64,000 nucleotides of DNA from Rhizobium sp. Root482 (GTDB lineage: Bacteria; Pseudomonadota; Alphaproteobacteria; Rhizobiales; Rhizobiaceae): assembly GCF_001426565.1 (NCBI RefSeq), contig NZ_LMFA01000022.1:477279-541278 (forward strand), written 5' to 3'. A program made the translations under genes and the position numbers. Numbering within the stretch: the stretch's first letter is position 1; the number at the start of each line of letters is the position of its first letter. Positions 50,731-61,292 of the stretch are shown here, piece by piece. The notes beneath the pieces were generated by a model. The model had not been told where the DNA came from, searched no databases, and saw nothing but the letters and a program-made list of their open reading frames with translations.

Positions 50731-52338
50731 TCACATCCTGAACAGGCCGAAGCGGGTGTCCTCGATCGGGGCATTCAGCGCCACGGCCAGCGAAAGCGCC
50801 AGCACGTCGCGGCTCTTGCGCGGGTCGATGATACCATCGTCCCACAGCCGCGCCGAGGCATAGAGCGGATGGCTCTGGGTTTCGAACAGGTCGAGCACCG
50901 GCTGCTTGAACGCGGCTTCGGCCTCCGGCGTCCAGGGCGTTCCCGCGCGCTTCAGCGCATCGCCGCGCACGCTTGCGAGAACGCCGGCCGCCTGCTCGCC
51001 GCCCATCACCGAAATCCGGTTATTGGGCCAGGTCCACAGGAAGCGCGGCGAAAAGGCCCGTCCGCCCATGCCGTAATTGCCCGCCCCGAAGGAACCGCCG
51101 ACCAGCATGGTGATCTTCGGCACCTTCGTCGTCGCCACCGCCGTCACCAGCTTGGCGCCGTGCTTGGCAATGCCCTCGGTCTCGTATTTGCGACCAACCA
51201 TGAAGCCGGTGATATTCTGCAGGAAGACCAACGGTATCTTGCGCTGCGAGCAGAGCTCGACGAAATGCGCGCCCTTCAGGGCCGATTCCGAAAACAGCAC
51301 GCCGTTATTGGCGATGATGCCCACGGGAATGCCGTGCACATGGGCAAAGCCGCAGACGAGCGTCGTGCCGTAGCGCGCCTTGAATTCGTCGAGCCGGGAG
51401 CCATCGACCACGCGAGCAATCACCTCTCGGATATCATAGGGCGTGCGCGGATCGGCGGGCACGATGCCGGCGATATCGTCGGGATCGTAGAGCGGTGCCT
51501 CGGGCACCTGCTGCTCGACCGCCGAAATGACCTGACGGTTCAGATTGGCAACCGTCCGGCGCGCCAAAGCCAGCGCATGGGCGTCGTCGCGGGCGAGATG
51601 ATCGGCAACGCCCGAAAGCCGCGTATGCACGTCGCCGCCGCCAAGATCCTCCGAAGACACGATCTCGCCGGTGGCCGCCTTGACGAGCGGCGGGCCGGCC
51701 AGGAAAATCGTTCCCTGCCCCTCGACGATGATCGCCTCGTCGGACATGGCCGGCACATAGGCGCCGCCGGCGGTGCAGGAGCCCATGACCACGGCGATCT
51801 GCGCGATGCCGGCAGCCGACATATTGGCCTGGTTGAAGAAGATGCGGCCGAAATGATCGCGGTCGGGAAAGACCTCGTCCTGGTTCGGCAGGTTGGCACC
51901 GCCCGAATCCACCAGGTAGATGCAAGGCAGATTGTTCTCGGCGGCGATCTCCTGCGCCCGAAGATGTTTCTTCACCGTCATCGGATAATAGGTGCCGCCT
52001 TTGACCGTCGCGTCGTTGCTGACGATCATGCAGTCGCGGCCCGAAACCCGGCCGATCCCCGTAACCAGCCCGGCGCCGGGCGCGTCGCCGTTATAAAGCC
52101 CGTGCGCGGCGGTCTGGCCGATTTCGAGGAACGGCGTCGCCGGATCGATCAGTTGCGCCACCCGCTCGCGCGGCAGCATCTTGCCGCGGCTGACATGACG
52201 CTCGCGCGCCGCCTCGCCGCCGCCGCCCGCCGCCAGGGCCGCCGCCTCCTCCACCACCCGCATTGCCTCGCCCATGGCCTCCCGGTTTGCCCGGAAGGCA
52301 TCCGAGGATGTCGAAACCTGTGACTTCAGAACGGCCAT
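50731..52338 (-). CDS. mccB: Methylcrotonyl-CoA carboxylase, beta subunit
   Basis: 535 residues from ATG 52338 ([15 protein letters not shown]), the usual size for MccB. The carboxyltransferase domains show [18 protein letters not shown] near 107 (KGGTYYP typical of MCC), [15 protein letters not shown] near 204, and [16 protein letters not shown] near 413, the MCC-type signature. It transfers carboxyl from biotin on MccA to methylcrotonyl-CoA. It is 48 bp after the isovaleryl-CoA dehydrogenase gene. Confidence 0.95.
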   Translation of the reverse strand: MAVLKSQVSTSSDAFRANREAMGEAMRVVEEAAALAAGGGGEAARERHVSRGKMLPRERVAQLIDPATPFLEIGQTAAHGLYNGDAPGAGLVTGIGRVSGRDCMIVSNDATVKGGTYYPMTVKKHLRAQEIAAENNLPCIYLVDSGGANLPNQDEVFPDRDHFGRIFFNQANMSAAGIAQIAVVMGSCTAGGAYVPAMSDEAIIVEGQGTIFLAGPPLVKAATGEIVSSEDLGGGDVHTRLSGVADHLARDDAHALALARRTVANLNRQVISAVEQQVPEAPLYDPDDIAGIVPADPRTPYDIREVIARVVDGSRLDEFKARYGTTLVCGFAHVHGIPVGIIANNGVLFSESALKGAHFVELCSQRKIPLVFLQNITGFMVGRKYETEGIAKHGAKLVTAVATTKVPKITMLVGGSFGAGNYGMGGRAFSPRFLWTWPNNRISVMGGEQAAGVLASVRGDALKRAGTPWTPEAEAAFKQPVLDLFETQSHPLYASARLWDDGIIDPRKSRDVLALSLAVALNAPIEDTRFGLFRM

Positions 52339-52386
52339 TCGTCCTCCGATCGTCCAAATCTGCTTGCCCAAGCGGCCATTAGTGCA

Positions 52387-53550
52387 TCACGCCGTTTCAC
52401 CGAACAGTTCGCGGCCGATCAGCATGCGGCGGATTTCCGATGTGCCGGCGCCGATCTCGTAAAGCTTGGCGTCCCTTAGCAGGCGGCCGGCCGGATAGTC
52501 GTTTGTATAGCCGTTGCCGCCCAGCACCTGGACCGTTTCCAGCGCCATCGCGGTCGCCTTCTCGGCGGCATAAAGGATGCAGCCGGCCGCGTCCTTGCGG
52601 GTCGTCTCGCCACGATCGCAGGCAGCGGCCACCGCATAGACATAGGCGCGCGCCGCATTCATCGTCACATACATGTCGGCGATCTTGCCCTGCATCAGTT
52701 GGAATTCGCCGATTGGCTGGCCGAACTGCTTTCGCTCGTGCAGATAGGGAACCGCCACGTCCATGCAGGCCGCCATGATGCCGAGCGGCCCGGCCGACAG
52801 CACCACCCGCTCGTAATCGAGCCCCGACATCAGGATGCGCACGCCGCCACCGACCGATCCCAGAATATTTTCCTCCGGCACTTCGCAATCATCGAAGATC
52901 AGCTCGCAGGTATTGGAGCCGCGCATGCCGAGCTTGTCGAGCTTCTGGCCGGTGGAAAATCCGGCAAAGCCCTTCTCCACCAGGAAGGCGGTGATGCCGC
53001 GCGGCCCGGCTTCCGGATCGGTCTTGGCATAGACCACCAGCACATCGGCGTCAGGGCCGTTGGTGATCCACATCTTGTTGCCGTTCAGCACATGGCGGTC
53101 GCCGCGCCGCTCGGCCCTCAGCTTCATCGACACCACGTCCGAACCGGCGCCCGGCTCCGACATGGCAAGCGCGCCGACATGCTCGCCGGAGATCAGCTTC
53201 GGCAGGTAGCGCGCCTTCTGCGCATCGGTGCCGTTGCGGTTGATCTGGTTGACGCAGAGATTGGAATGGGCGCCGTAGCTCAGACCGACCGAGGCCGAGG
53301 CCCGGCTGATTTCCTCCATCGCCACGCAATGGGCGAGGTAACCGAGACCGCTGCCGCCATGGGCCTCGTCAGCGGTGATGCCGAGCAGGCCCATATCCCC
53401 CATTTCCCGCCAGAGCGGCATCGGGAATTGATTGTCGCGATCGATCGCCGCCGCCTGCGGCGCGATGCGCTCGCCGGCAAACCGGCGCACGGCCTCGCGC
53501 AACGCCTCGATTTCGTCGCCCAAGGCAAAACCTAAACCGCCCGAATACAT
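52387..53550 (-). CDS. ivd: Isovaleryl-CoA dehydrogenase
   Basis: 387 residues from ATG 53550 ([20 protein letters not shown]), with GAGGAGGC upstream; an upstream open frame is not coding. Acyl-CoA dehydrogenase domains in order: helical N-terminus, middle beta domain with [14 protein letters not shown] near 138 and [12 protein letters not shown] near 167, and C-terminal helices with [19 protein letters not shown]. The catalytic glutamate of the isovaleryl type lies at [12 protein letters not shown] near 252. First gene of the leucine/isovalerate operon. Confidence 0.93.
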   Translation of the reverse strand: MYSGGLGFALGDEIEALREAVRRFAGERIAPQAAAIDRDNQFPMPLWREMGDMGLLGITADEAHGGSGLGYLAHCVAMEEISRASASVGLSYGAHSNLCVNQINRNGTDAQKARYLPKLISGEHVGALAMSEPGAGSDVVSMKLRAERRGDRHVLNGNKMWITNGPDADVLVVYAKTDPEAGPRGITAFLVEKGFAGFSTGQKLDKLGMRGSNTCELIFDDCEVPEENILGSVGGGVRILMSGLDYERVVLSAGPLGIMAACMDVAVPYLHERKQFGQPIGEFQLMQGKIADMYVTMNAARAYVYAVAAACDRGETTRKDAAGCILYAAEKATAMALETVQVLGGNGYTNDYPAGRLLRDAKLYEIGAGTSEIRRMLIGRELFGETA

Positions 53551-53875
53551 GAAGCCTCCTCCTCGCACAGTCGCAAGGCCCCAAGACCCAGCGCGCGCCT
53601 GCTCTCCTCCCGAGATCGCAGCATCCCATCGATATATGTCGCCAAAACCATAAGCCGAGGCCCGCCGGGCCGATTTCCTCGTTCCTCCCCAGCCTCGTTT
53701 TTGGAGACTAGCATAGGCTTTTGCTAACTTCCGAACCAAGTGGAGCGGTTGCGCGCATGATTTGTAAAAATTCGCGGGGCAAAACCGGCCATTTGCAATA
53801 AGACCTCTGCAAGCCCCAGGGGTTCGCGGTATCGCCCAAACCCGGAACAGACGGCGAATCGACAATGGACGGAAC
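53551..53875. other. Divergent promoter region between ivd operon and BaiN-like gene
   Basis: These 325 bp contain no gene. They must hold the ivd operon promoter and the promoter for the flavoprotein. A short dyad TAGCA-N8-TGCTA lies at 53709-53726; it could bind a leucine-operon regulator such as a LiuR-type protein, but none is encoded nearby. Confidence 0.4.
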
Positions 53876-55087
53876 ATGACGGCAAGACAGATCGCGATCA
53901 TCGGCGGCGGACCGGCCGGGCTCATGGCGGCGGAGACGCTTTCCCTGTCGGGCCATGCGGTGAGTGTCTATGACCGCATGCCGACCTTTGCCCGCAAATT
54001 CCTGCTGGCTGGGAAATCCGGCCTCAACATCACCCATTCCGAGGATTATCAGCGATTTGCCGCCCGCTTCGGTGCGGCTGGCGAGCGCCTGCGCCCCGCG
54101 CTCGACGCTTTCACCCCGCAGGATGTGCGTGCCTGGGCGGCGGACCTGGGCACCGACACCTTCGTCGGCAGTTCCGGCCGCGTCTTTCCACGGGTCATGA
54201 AAGCCTCGCCGCTTCTGCGCGCCTGGCTTGCCCGGCTGGAGGCGCGCGGCGTCCGGCTTTTGACGCGGCACCGCTGGATCGGCATCACCCCCACCGGCCA
54301 TCTGTTCGAAACCCCGGCGGGGCCGATTGAGATCCGCTGCGATGCAAGCCTTCTGGCACTCGGCGGCGCCAGTTGGCCAAAGCTCGGATCGGACGGCGCC
54401 TGGGCCTCGCTTCTCGGCGCACATGGCATCGGCGTCAGCCCGCTTGAGCCCGCCAATTGCGGCTTCGATGTCGCCTGGAGCGAGGATTTCAGAACCCGGT
54501 TCTCCGGCGCCGCCTTGAAATCGACCACCGCCAGCTCCGACGCCGGAACGTTTCCGGGTGAATTCGTCGTCTCACAACATGGCATCGAGGGCAGCCTCGT
54601 CTATGCCCATGCCGCCGCACTGCGCGACCGGTTGAAACAGAGTGGACAGGTGGAACTCAACATCGATCTGGCGCCGGGAAGAAGCGTCGAGCGGCTGACA
54701 AGGGATCTGGCGCGCCAGGACGTGAAAGCCAGCCTCTCCAACAGATTGCGCAAGGGCGCCGGCCTGGAAGGGGTCAAATCGGCCCTGCTGCGGGAACTGG
54801 CCCCGAAATCCGCGCTCGGCGATCCCGCGGGGCTTGCGCGCCTCATCAAGGCTCTGCCGATCCCGCTCCTGCGGCCACGGCCTATCGCCGAGGCGATTTC
54901 AACCGCCGGCGGCATCCCCTGGGAGACGATCGACCGGAACTACATGCTGGAACGGGTGCCCGGTCTCTTCGTCGCCGGCGAAATGCTCGACTGGGAAGCC
55001 CCGACCGGGGGCTATCTGCTCACCGCCTGCCTTGCCACCGGCCGGGCGGCCGGACGCGGCATCGAGACATGGCTTGCGGGGGCTTGA
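53876..55087 (+). CDS. FAD-dependent oxidoreductase, BaiN/HI0933 family
   Basis: 403 residues. The N-terminal dinucleotide fold is [17 protein letters not shown] (residues 5-21). [11 protein letters not shown] near 49 is the family signature, as are [16 protein letters not shown] near 161 and the C-terminal [23 protein letters not shown] near 363, broken here only in writing. The HI0933/BaiN family are flavoproteins of mostly unknown role; BaiN was proposed in bile-acid dehydroxylation, which does not fit here. It stands alone, divergent from the leucine operon. Confidence 0.88.
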   Translation: MTARQIAIIGGGPAGLMAAETLSLSGHAVSVYDRMPTFARKFLLAGKSGLNITHSEDYQRFAARFGAAGERLRPALDAFTPQDVRAWAADLGTDTFVGSSGRVFPRVMKASPLLRAWLARLEARGVRLLTRHRWIGITPTGHLFETPAGPIEIRCDASLLALGGASWPKLGSDGAWASLLGAHGIGVSPLEPANCGFDVAWSEDFRTRFSGAALKSTTASSDAGTFPGEFVVSQHGIEGSLVYAHAAALRDRLKQSGQVELNIDLAPGRSVERLTRDLARQDVKASLSNRLRKGAGLEGVKSALLRELAPKSALGDPAGLARLIKALPIPLLRPRPIAEAISTAGGIPWETIDRNYMLERVPGLFVAGEMLDWEAPTGGYLLTACLATGRAAGRGIETWLAGA

Positions 55088-55139
55088 TCGGGAGGCTTGA
55101 TCGGGCGGACAAGGCCTCGTCGCCCGCCTCCGGCAAAAT

Positions 55140-55559
55140 CTAGTTTGCCACTCTCCTGTCGGCAGCGCTCTTCTGGTCGATCAGCGAAAAGATCGTCGAG
55201 CAGGGCACAACCTCATCGGAGCGAATCTTGACCGATCCATCCTTGCCGACGAGGAGCAGGGAAAAGAACCCATCGGCGACGTCCAGATCGTAGCGGATCG
55301 CATACGGGTTGAGGTCTTCGTCCGGGCCGAACAGAACCCGGACATCCGTCTGGCCGATTTCCAGCACGACGAGGTCGCGCTCGCGCAGTCCGTCCGCCTC
55401 GGCCAGAAGCAGGCTTGCCTGTCGCGTCGCCTCGATATTCGGGCTGTCAGGAAAGATGACCAGCACCCGGTAGCGCCATTCGAAATCGGCAAGGCTTGCG
55501 CCGCCATGACGCGGATCGACATCGACACCGAAAATTTCGGCCGTCAGGGATTTCAGCAT
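55140..55559 (-). CDS. DUF4174 domain-containing protein
   Basis: 139 residues. The core (about 20-125) includes LADFEWRYRVLVIFPD and the later FFSLLLVGKDGSVKIRSDEVVP, a DUF4174 pattern with a thioredoxin-like fold. Unlike many DUF4174 proteins it lacks an obvious signal peptide at the chosen ATG (MLKSLTAEIF), so it is cytosolic or starts elsewhere. It ends the short two-gene run with the disordered protein upstream. No function known. Confidence 0.78.
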   Translation of the reverse strand: MLKSLTAEIFGVDVDPRHGGASLADFEWRYRVLVIFPDSPNIEATRQASLLLAEADGLRERDLVVLEIGQTDVRVLFGPDEDLNPYAIRYDLDVADGFFSLLLVGKDGSVKIRSDEVVPCSTIFSLIDQKSAADRRVAN

Positions 55560-55579
55560 GAGATCTCTCCTTGGTCGCG

Positions 55580-55888
55580 TCAGGCGGACCGGTTGCCGAC
55601 GACTTCAGGCGGAACGCGGCTCGATGGCTCCACACGCCCGGTCTCGGAATTGGCCTTTGCAGGATCTTCCGTCCGCTGCGACCGGCCGCTGCGGGCCGGC
55701 GGCGCGCCGGGATCATCCGCCTCGGTTTCCAGATTGCGGCCGCTGTCCGGCACCGGACCGAGATCGAGCGCCGGCGGTTCCGGCGCCCAGGTCGCCGCCG
55801 TCATCGGCGCGTCCTTATCCGGCATGCCCTTGCCCGGTCTGCCCCGGATCGTCTCCGCGTCGAGCCCATCATTCTTGGGATCGGTCAT
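55580..55888 (-). CDS. Hypothetical hydrophilic protein, 102 residues
   Basis: The start has a good ribosome site (AAAGGAGCAAG). The product is rich in Pro, Asp, Glu, Arg and Gly, with no hydrophobic stretch and no recognised family; it should be largely disordered. Examples are IRGRPGKGMPDKDAP and SRVPPEVVGNRSA. It lies 20 bp upstream of the DUF4174 gene in the same direction, so they may be co-transcribed. Coding status rests on the ribosome site and codon use alone. Confidence 0.55.
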   Translation of the reverse strand: MTDPKNDGLDAETIRGRPGKGMPDKDAPMTAATWAPEPPALDLGPVPDSGRNLETEADDPGAPPARSGRSQRTEDPAKANSETGRVEPSSRVPPEVVGNRSA

Positions 55889-55976
55889 CTTCTTGCTCCT
55901 TTGGCTGAACCATCAGGAGATCAAACTTGCCATCCGACGTTTGGTTCCGGATTTCGCTTCAGGCCTCCGACAATGA

Positions 55977-57248
55977 TCAGCCCTGCACGAGGATGGCGCG
56001 AAAATCATTGACATTGGTTCCGGTCGGCCCGGGCGTGAACAGGTCGCCCAGCGCGGCAAAACCCGACCAGCTGTCGTTTGCGCCCAGGAGCGCCGCCGCA
56101 TCGAGGCCGAGGCCGGCAAGCCGGGACGCCGTCGTTCCATCGGCAAAGGCGCCGGCATTGTCTTCGGATCCATCGATACCATCCGTATCGGCGGCCAGCG
56201 CATGGATGCCCTTCATCCCGTCGATGCCCAAGGCCATTGACAGGAGAAATTCGCTGTTGCGTCCGCCCTTGCCCTTGCCCCGCAGGGTGACGGTGGTCTC
56301 GCCGCCCGAAAGGATGACAACCGGCTTGGTGAAAGGCCGGTCGCGCAGCGCGACCTCGCGGACGATGGCGGCGTGGACGCGGCCGACCTCGCGGGCCTCG
56401 CCCTCGATCGCATCCGAGAGGATCACCGCCTCGATACCCGCCGCGCGCGCCATTTCGGCCGCGGCCTCCAGCGAGACGCCGGCGGAAGCAACGAGCCGCA
56501 CCGTGTTGCGCGCAAAACGAGGGTCGTCCGGAAGCGGCGCGGCGGAAGCCTCGCTACGGATGACGCCCATGATCTTTTCGGGCAAGCTCATCCGGTAACG
56601 CTCGATCACCGCCAGCGCGTCGTCGCGAGTGCTGGCATCGGCAATGGTCGGCCCGGAGGCAACCAATGCGGGATCGTCGCCGGGAATATCGGAAACGACG
56701 AGCGACACGACACGCGCCGGATGGGCCGCGAGCGCCAGCCGCCCGCCCTTGATCATCGAGACATGCTTGCGCACCGCATTCATCGCGGCAATCGGCGCTC
56801 CGGAAGCAAGCAGCGCGCGGTTGACGGCGATCTCGTCCTCCAGCGACAGACCACCCGCCGGCAGGGGCAGGAGCGCCGAGCCGCCGCCGCAGATCAGCGC
56901 CACCACAAGATCGTCCTCGCCAAGCCCGCTTACCGCCTCGATCAGCCGTTGCGAAGCCTTCAGCCCGTTTTCGTCGGGCAGCGGATGGGCAGCCTCCAGC
57001 ACGGCAATCCGCTCGCAGGGCGCACTATAACCGTAGCGCGTGACGATTGTGCCGGTCAGCGGCCCGTCCCACAGCCTCTCGAACGCCCGCGCCATCTGCG
57101 CCGCCCCCTTGCCGGCGCCGATCACCACCGTGCGGCCCTTTGGCCGTTCCGGCAGGTTGGCGGCCAGCACTGTCTCAGGATCGGCGGCAGCGACGGCCGC
57201 ATGGAACAGGTTTTCCAGAAAGGCTCTGGGTTCGGTAATGGCTGACAT
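55977..57248 (-). CDS. Glycerate 2-kinase (TtuD/MOFRL family)
   Basis: 423 residues from ATG 57248 (MSAITEPRAFLE). Domain order: the glycerate kinase N-terminal domain with VVIGAGKGAAQMA near 41 and the ICGGGSALLPLPAGGLSLEDE segment, broken in two, near 120; and the C-terminal MOFRL domain with LRGKGKGGRNSEFLLSMAL near 323. It phosphorylates D-glycerate to 2-phosphoglycerate and is often labelled hydroxypyruvate reductase. Last gene of the glyoxylate-to-glycerate set, separated from glxR by a 33-bp-arm palindrome. Confidence 0.9.
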   Translation of the reverse strand: MSAITEPRAFLENLFHAAVAAADPETVLAANLPERPKGRTVVIGAGKGAAQMARAFERLWDGPLTGTIVTRYGYSAPCERIAVLEAAHPLPDENGLKASQRLIEAVSGLGEDDLVVALICGGGSALLPLPAGGLSLEDEIAVNRALLASGAPIAAMNAVRKHVSMIKGGRLALAAHPARVVSLVVSDIPGDDPALVASGPTIADASTRDDALAVIERYRMSLPEKIMGVIRSEASAAPLPDDPRFARNTVRLVASAGVSLEAAAEMARAAGIEAVILSDAIEGEAREVGRVHAAIVREVALRDRPFTKPVVILSGGETTVTLRGKGKGGRNSEFLLSMALGIDGMKGIHALAADTDGIDGSEDNAGAFADGTTASRLAGLGLDAAALLGANDSWSGFAALGDLFTPGPTGTNVNDFRAILVQG

Positions 57249-57268
57249 GAAATTTCCCCTGTTTGAAT

Positions 57269-57336
57269 CCCCCTCATCCGCCCTTTGGGCACCTTCTCCC
57301 CTCGGGGAGAAGGTGCCCAAAGGGCGGATGAGGGGG
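57269..57336. repeat. Perfect 33-bp inverted repeat (rhizobial palindromic element)
   Basis: Arms 57269-57301 and 57304-57336 are exact reverse complements around a 2-bp centre. They are built of CCCCCTCATCCG and CCTTCTCCCC blocks, also seen in the 61.1 kb pair. It lies between glxR and the glycerate kinase gene and would form a very stable stem in the mRNA, lowering kinase expression or protecting the upstream message. Confidence 0.85.
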
Positions 57337-57404
57337 CGCCGCTCACGAACATAAAGACGAACAATAGTACCGGGCGAGGCTCCTCTCCCCGCCCGGCCGG
57401 ACCG

Positions 57405-58289
57405 TCAGGCGACCGCGTGGTTGGCCATGCGTTCCAGAGCCTTGACGAGACCCGAATGGTCGAGGCCAGCTTCGCCATTGGCAGCGCAGCTGTGGAACAG
57501 CTCCTGCGTCGCTGCCGTATTCGGTAGGGAAATGCCGAGCGATTTCGCCCCTTGCAGAGCGAGGTTCAGGTCCTTCTGGTGCAGCGAAATGCGGAAGCCC
57601 GGATCGAAGGTGCGCTTGATCATCCGCTCGCCATGCACTTCGAGAATGCGCGAGGAGGCAAACCCGCCCATCAGCGCTTCCCGAACCCGGGCCGGATTGG
57701 CGCCGGCCTTCGACGCGAAGACCAGCGCTTCCGACACCGCCTCGATCGTCAGCGCTACGATGATCTGGTTGGCGACCTTGGTCACCTGCCCGTCGCCGCA
57801 ATCGCCGACCAGCGTGATGTTCTTGCCGATCAGCTGGAGGAGCGGCAGCGCCCGCTCGAAACTTTCGCTGGTGCCGCCGGCCATGATCGACAGCGACGCA
57901 TTCCTGGCGCCCACTTCGCCACCGGACACCGGCGCGTCCATATATTCGGCACCCGTCCCGCGCACGATCCTTGCAAATTCCTTCGTCTCGATCGGCGAGA
58001 TCGAGCTCATGTCGATCACCAGCTTGCCCCTCGACAGGCCGTGCGAAACGCCGTTCTCGCCGAACAGAACATCCTTCACGTCCGGCGTGTCCGGCAGCAT
58101 AAGGATGGTGATATCGACCTGTTCGGCCAGCGCCTTCGGGGTCTCGGCGAATTGCAGGCCGTTGTCGATGAGTTCCTGTCTGGGCGGGATGTGGAATTTC
58201 GAGGTGACGACGGTGTGGCCGGCATCCTGCAGATGACGCGCCATCGGCGTTCCCATGATGCCCAGTCCGATAAAGCCGATTGTGGCCAT
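57405..58289 (-). CDS. glxR: 2-hydroxy-3-oxopropionate (tartronate semialdehyde) reductase
   Basis: 294 residues. The NAD(P) fold begins IGFIGLGIMGTPMARHL (4-20); the substrate loop DAPVSGGEVGA is near 118; the catalytic lysine is in QVTKVANQIIVAL near 171, as in GarR/GlxR. It reduces tartronate semialdehyde from Gcl to D-glycerate. It follows the hydroxypyruvate isomerase by 5 bp and forms one operon with it and gcl. Confidence 0.93.
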   Translation of the reverse strand: MATIGFIGLGIMGTPMARHLQDAGHTVVTSKFHIPPRQELIDNGLQFAETPKALAEQVDITILMLPDTPDVKDVLFGENGVSHGLSRGKLVIDMSSISPIETKEFARIVRGTGAEYMDAPVSGGEVGARNASLSIMAGGTSESFERALPLLQLIGKNITLVGDCGDGQVTKVANQIIVALTIEAVSEALVFASKAGANPARVREALMGGFASSRILEVHGERMIKRTFDPGFRISLHQKDLNLALQGAKSLGISLPNTAATQELFHSCAANGEAGLDHSGLVKALERMANHAVA

Positions 58290-58294
58290 GATGC

Positions 58295-59110
58295 TTAGCT
58301 CCTGATCCTGATAATGTCTGCGCCTTTTTCGGCGGCCCGTTCGGCGACAAGCCAGCCGAAGCCTTCGGTGGTGGTGGTGCGCGGCTTGTATTCGCAGCCG
58401 ATGAAACCGTCGTAACCGGCGGCGTCCAGCGCCCCGAAAACGAAGGGATAGTTGATCTCGCCGGTGCCCGGCTCATTGCGGCCCGGATTGTCGGCAAGCT
58501 GGATATGGGCGATCCTGTCCTGATGCTTGCGGAACGTGCCGATCAGTTCTCCCTCGGTCCTTTGCTGGTGGTAGAGGTCATACTGGATGAACAGATTGTC
58601 GCTGCCGACCTCCTCGATGATCGAGGCCGCCTGGTCCACCGTGTTGAGATAGAAGCCCGGAATGTCGAACCGGTTGATCGGCTCAATCAGCAGCCTTATG
58701 CCGTGCCGGCCCAGTTCGTTTGCCGCAAGCTTCAAATTGGCGACGAAGGTTGCTCTGAGCACCGCATCGGACAGGCCGGACGGCGCGATGCCGGACAGGC
58801 AGTTGATCTGGCTGCAGCCAAGCGCCGTGGCATAGTCGATCGCCGAGGCGACGCCGCTCCTGAACTCATCGACCCTGTCGGGCAGCACGGCGATGCCGCG
58901 CTCGCCGCCGGCCCAATCGCCGGCCGGCAAATTGTGCAGCACCTGGGTCAATCCGTGGTCGTCGAGTGCCGAGCGCAGAACCTTCCGGTCGAAATCATAG
59001 GGAAAGAGATATTCCACCGCCGTGAAACCGGCCTTGGCGGCCAGCGCGAAGCGATCGAGGAAAGGCACCTCGTTGAAAAGCATGGTCAGGTTCGCCGCAA
59101 ATCTGGGCAT
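58295..59110 (-). CDS. hyi: Hydroxypyruvate isomerase
   Basis: 271 residues from ATG 59110 (MPRFAANLTML), with GGAGGATTTCCC upstream. It is a xylose-isomerase-like TIM barrel: VEYLFPYDF near 33, the metal/catalytic glutamate in LIEPINRFDIPGFYL near 144, the DLYHQQRTEG region near 177, and EYKPRTTTTEGFGW near 240. It interconverts hydroxypyruvate and tartronate semialdehyde. Its place between gcl and glxR matches the usual glyoxylate operon. Confidence 0.93.
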   Translation of the reverse strand: MPRFAANLTMLFNEVPFLDRFALAAKAGFTAVEYLFPYDFDRKVLRSALDDHGLTQVLHNLPAGDWAGGERGIAVLPDRVDEFRSGVASAIDYATALGCSQINCLSGIAPSGLSDAVLRATFVANLKLAANELGRHGIRLLIEPINRFDIPGFYLNTVDQAASIIEEVGSDNLFIQYDLYHQQRTEGELIGTFRKHQDRIAHIQLADNPGRNEPGTGEINYPFVFGALDAAGYDGFIGCEYKPRTTTTEGFGWLVAERAAEKGADIIRIRS

Positions 59111-59126
59111 GGGAAATCCTCCTGTT

Positions 59127-60911
59127 TCAGTCGATGAGCGCCATGATCGCCGTCGGCGCATCCTCGCCGCGCTCGGCCAGGTCCTCGAACTCGACGACCG
59201 CATCGATATCGGCGCCCATGGAAATATTCGTGACGCGCTCGAGGATGAATTCCACGACGACCGGCACCTGGTGCTCATCCATCAGCGCCTTTGCCCTCTC
59301 GAAGGCATCCGCGAACTCGTTCGGGCTCTTCACCCGGATCGCCTTGCAGCCGAGCCCTTCGGCGACCGCCACATGATCGACGCCATAGCCCTTTTCCGCA
59401 TCGCCGGACGCATTGATATTGTCGAAGGCGAGGCTCACCTCGAAATCCATGTTCAGCCCGCGCTGCGCCTGGCGGATGAGGCCGAGATAGGAATTGTTCA
59501 CGACCACATGCAGATAGGGCAGCCTGTGTTGGGCGCCGACGGCCAGTTCCTCGATCATGAACTGGAAGTCATAGTCACCCGACAGCGCCACGATCGGCCG
59601 GTCGGGATCGGCGGCACGCACGCCGAGCGCTGCCGGCAGCGTCCAGCCGAGCGGGCCGGCCTGGCCGCAATTGATCCAGTTGCGTGGCCGGTAGACATGC
59701 AGGAACTGCGCCCCGGCGATCTGGCTCAGCCCGATGGTTGAGACATAGCAGGTGTCGCGGCCAAAGGCCTTGTTCATCTCTTCGTAGACACGTTGTGGCT
59801 TCAACGGGACCTGGTCGAAATGGGTCTTGCGCAGCATGGTCCGCTTGCGCTTACGGCATTCTTCCGCCCAGCCCGACCAATCCCTGAGCTTGCCCGCCGT
59901 CTTCCATTCGGTGGCGACGTCGAGGAACAGTTTCAGGGCTGCACCCGCATCCGAGACGATGCCGAAATCCGGCGCAAAGACCCGGCCGATCTGGGTCGGC
60001 TCGATATCGACATGGACGAATGTGCGGCCTTCCGTATAGGTCGGCACATTGCCCGTATGGCGATTGGCCCAGCGATTGCCAACGCCGAGCACGAAGTCGG
60101 AAGCCAGCAGATTGGCGTTGCCGTAGCGATGCGAGGTCTGCAGCCCGCACATGCCGGCCATCAGCGGGTGATCGTCCGGGATCGTGCCCAAGCCCATCAG
60201 CGTCGGGATGACCGGAATGCCGGTGATCTCGGCGAATTCGGTGAGCAGGTCGGAGGCATCCGCATTGATGATGCCGCCGCCTGCGACGATCAACGGCCGC
60301 TCGGCCGCGTTCAGCATGGCGATCGCCTTTTCCGCCTGCGCCCGCGTCGCCTTCGGCTTGTAGGCTTCAAGCGGTGCATAGGTATCGATGTCGAACTCGA
60401 TCTCGGCCAGTTGCACATCGACCGGCAGATCGATCAGCACCGGACCCGGTCGGCCGGAGCGCATCAGGTGAAAAGCCTTCTGGAAGACGAAGGGCACCAG
60501 CGCCGGCTCCATCACGGTCACCGCCCATTTGGTCACCGGCGCGGCGATCCTGGCAATATCGACAGCTTGAAAATCCTCCTTGTCCAGCCTTGCGCGCGGC
60601 GCCTGGCCGGTGATGCAGAGGATCGGGATCGAATCCGCCTGGGCCGAATAGAGCCCGGTGATCATGTCGGTACCGGCCGGCCCGGATGTGCCGATGCAAA
60701 CCCCGATATTGCCATGCCTGGCGCGGGTATAACCCTCCGCCATATGCGAGGCGCCCTCGACATGCCGCGCCAGGATATGGCGCACCGAGCCGCGCGCCTT
60801 CAGCGCCGAATAAAACGGATTGATCGCCGCGCCCGGAACCCCGAAGGCGCAATCGACGCCCTCCCGCTCCAGAACCAGAACCGCCGCATCGACTGCGCGC
60901 ATTTTTGCCAT
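59127..60911 (-). CDS. gcl: Glyoxylate carboligase
   Basis: 594 residues from ATG 60911 ([18 protein letters not shown]), the normal Gcl size. It is a TPP enzyme: N-terminal domain with [17 protein letters not shown] near 20, where Gcl has valine in place of the usual catalytic glutamate (GVPGAAIN), a central FAD-binding domain and a C-terminal TPP domain with [17 protein letters not shown] near 440. It condenses two glyoxylates to tartronate semialdehyde plus CO2. First gene of the operon, divergent from an IclR regulator with tandem half-sites between. Confidence 0.95.
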   Translation of the reverse strand: MAKMRAVDAAVLVLEREGVDCAFGVPGAAINPFYSALKARGSVRHILARHVEGASHMAEGYTRARHGNIGVCIGTSGPAGTDMITGLYSAQADSIPILCITGQAPRARLDKEDFQAVDIARIAAPVTKWAVTVMEPALVPFVFQKAFHLMRSGRPGPVLIDLPVDVQLAEIEFDIDTYAPLEAYKPKATRAQAEKAIAMLNAAERPLIVAGGGIINADASDLLTEFAEITGIPVIPTLMGLGTIPDDHPLMAGMCGLQTSHRYGNANLLASDFVLGVGNRWANRHTGNVPTYTEGRTFVHVDIEPTQIGRVFAPDFGIVSDAGAALKLFLDVATEWKTAGKLRDWSGWAEECRKRKRTMLRKTHFDQVPLKPQRVYEEMNKAFGRDTCYVSTIGLSQIAGAQFLHVYRPRNWINCGQAGPLGWTLPAALGVRAADPDRPIVALSGDYDFQFMIEELAVGAQHRLPYLHVVVNNSYLGLIRQAQRGLNMDFEVSLAFDNINASGDAEKGYGVDHVAVAEGLGCKAIRVKSPNEFADAFERAKALMDEHQVPVVVEFILERVTNISMGADIDAVVEFEDLAERGEDAPTAIMALID

Positions 60912-61292
60912 GACTGTCTCCTCCATCCTGTGAGGAGGAAGTTAGATCAAATTTCGAGACGCGCAATTTTTAAATGGAAATCATTCTCATCATGTGGAAA
61001 TAAACATTTTCAAGGAATTGAGTAGGAATGGAGGCGGACGGCATGCTGATAAGTGCACAAGAAATTTCCGATGGCGGAAACGATCTCCCTCTTCTCCCCC
61101 GCGGGGAGAAGTGCCGAACGCAGTGAGGCGATGAGGGGGCTTCGGCAAAGCCGGTGTCAGTGATGTGGAAAGATGGCCTTCAGCCCCCTCATCCGGCCTG
61201 TCGGCCTTCTCCCCGCTGGGGAGAAGAGGAAGATCGTTCCGCTTTCATCCACGATGCAATATGTTGTTGCCTAAGAGAACCACGGACCCGTC
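60912..61292. promoter_or_regulatory. Divergent regulatory region of gcl and the IclR gene
   Basis: These 381 bp have no gene. Near gcl, TGGAAAT occurs at 60975-60981 and 60995-61001, 20 bp (two turns) apart, good candidates for IclR half-sites. The rest holds an inverted pair of palindromic elements (61081-61235). The IclR gene itself starts soon after the second element. Confidence 0.55.
61081..61235. repeat. Inverted pair of rhizobial palindromic elements
   Basis: The first copy (61081-61140) reads CCTCTTCTCCCCC, GCGGGGAGAAG, then GATGAGGGGGC. The second (61182-61235) is the reverse order: GCCCCCTCATCC, CCTTCTCCCC, GGGGAGAAGAGG. The same blocks build the palindrome at 57269-57336. They look like mobile intergenic palindromes of the rhizobial type. 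Confidence 0.75.

Noticed and set aside
48552..50741. Plus-strand open frame of about 729 codons
   Set aside because: It is antisense to mccA and the RidA gene. It has no recognisable domain, and both minus-strand genes are certain.
50695..52323. Plus-strand open frame of about 542 codons
   Set aside because: It is antisense to mccB, with Arg/Gly/His-rich noise and no ribosome site.
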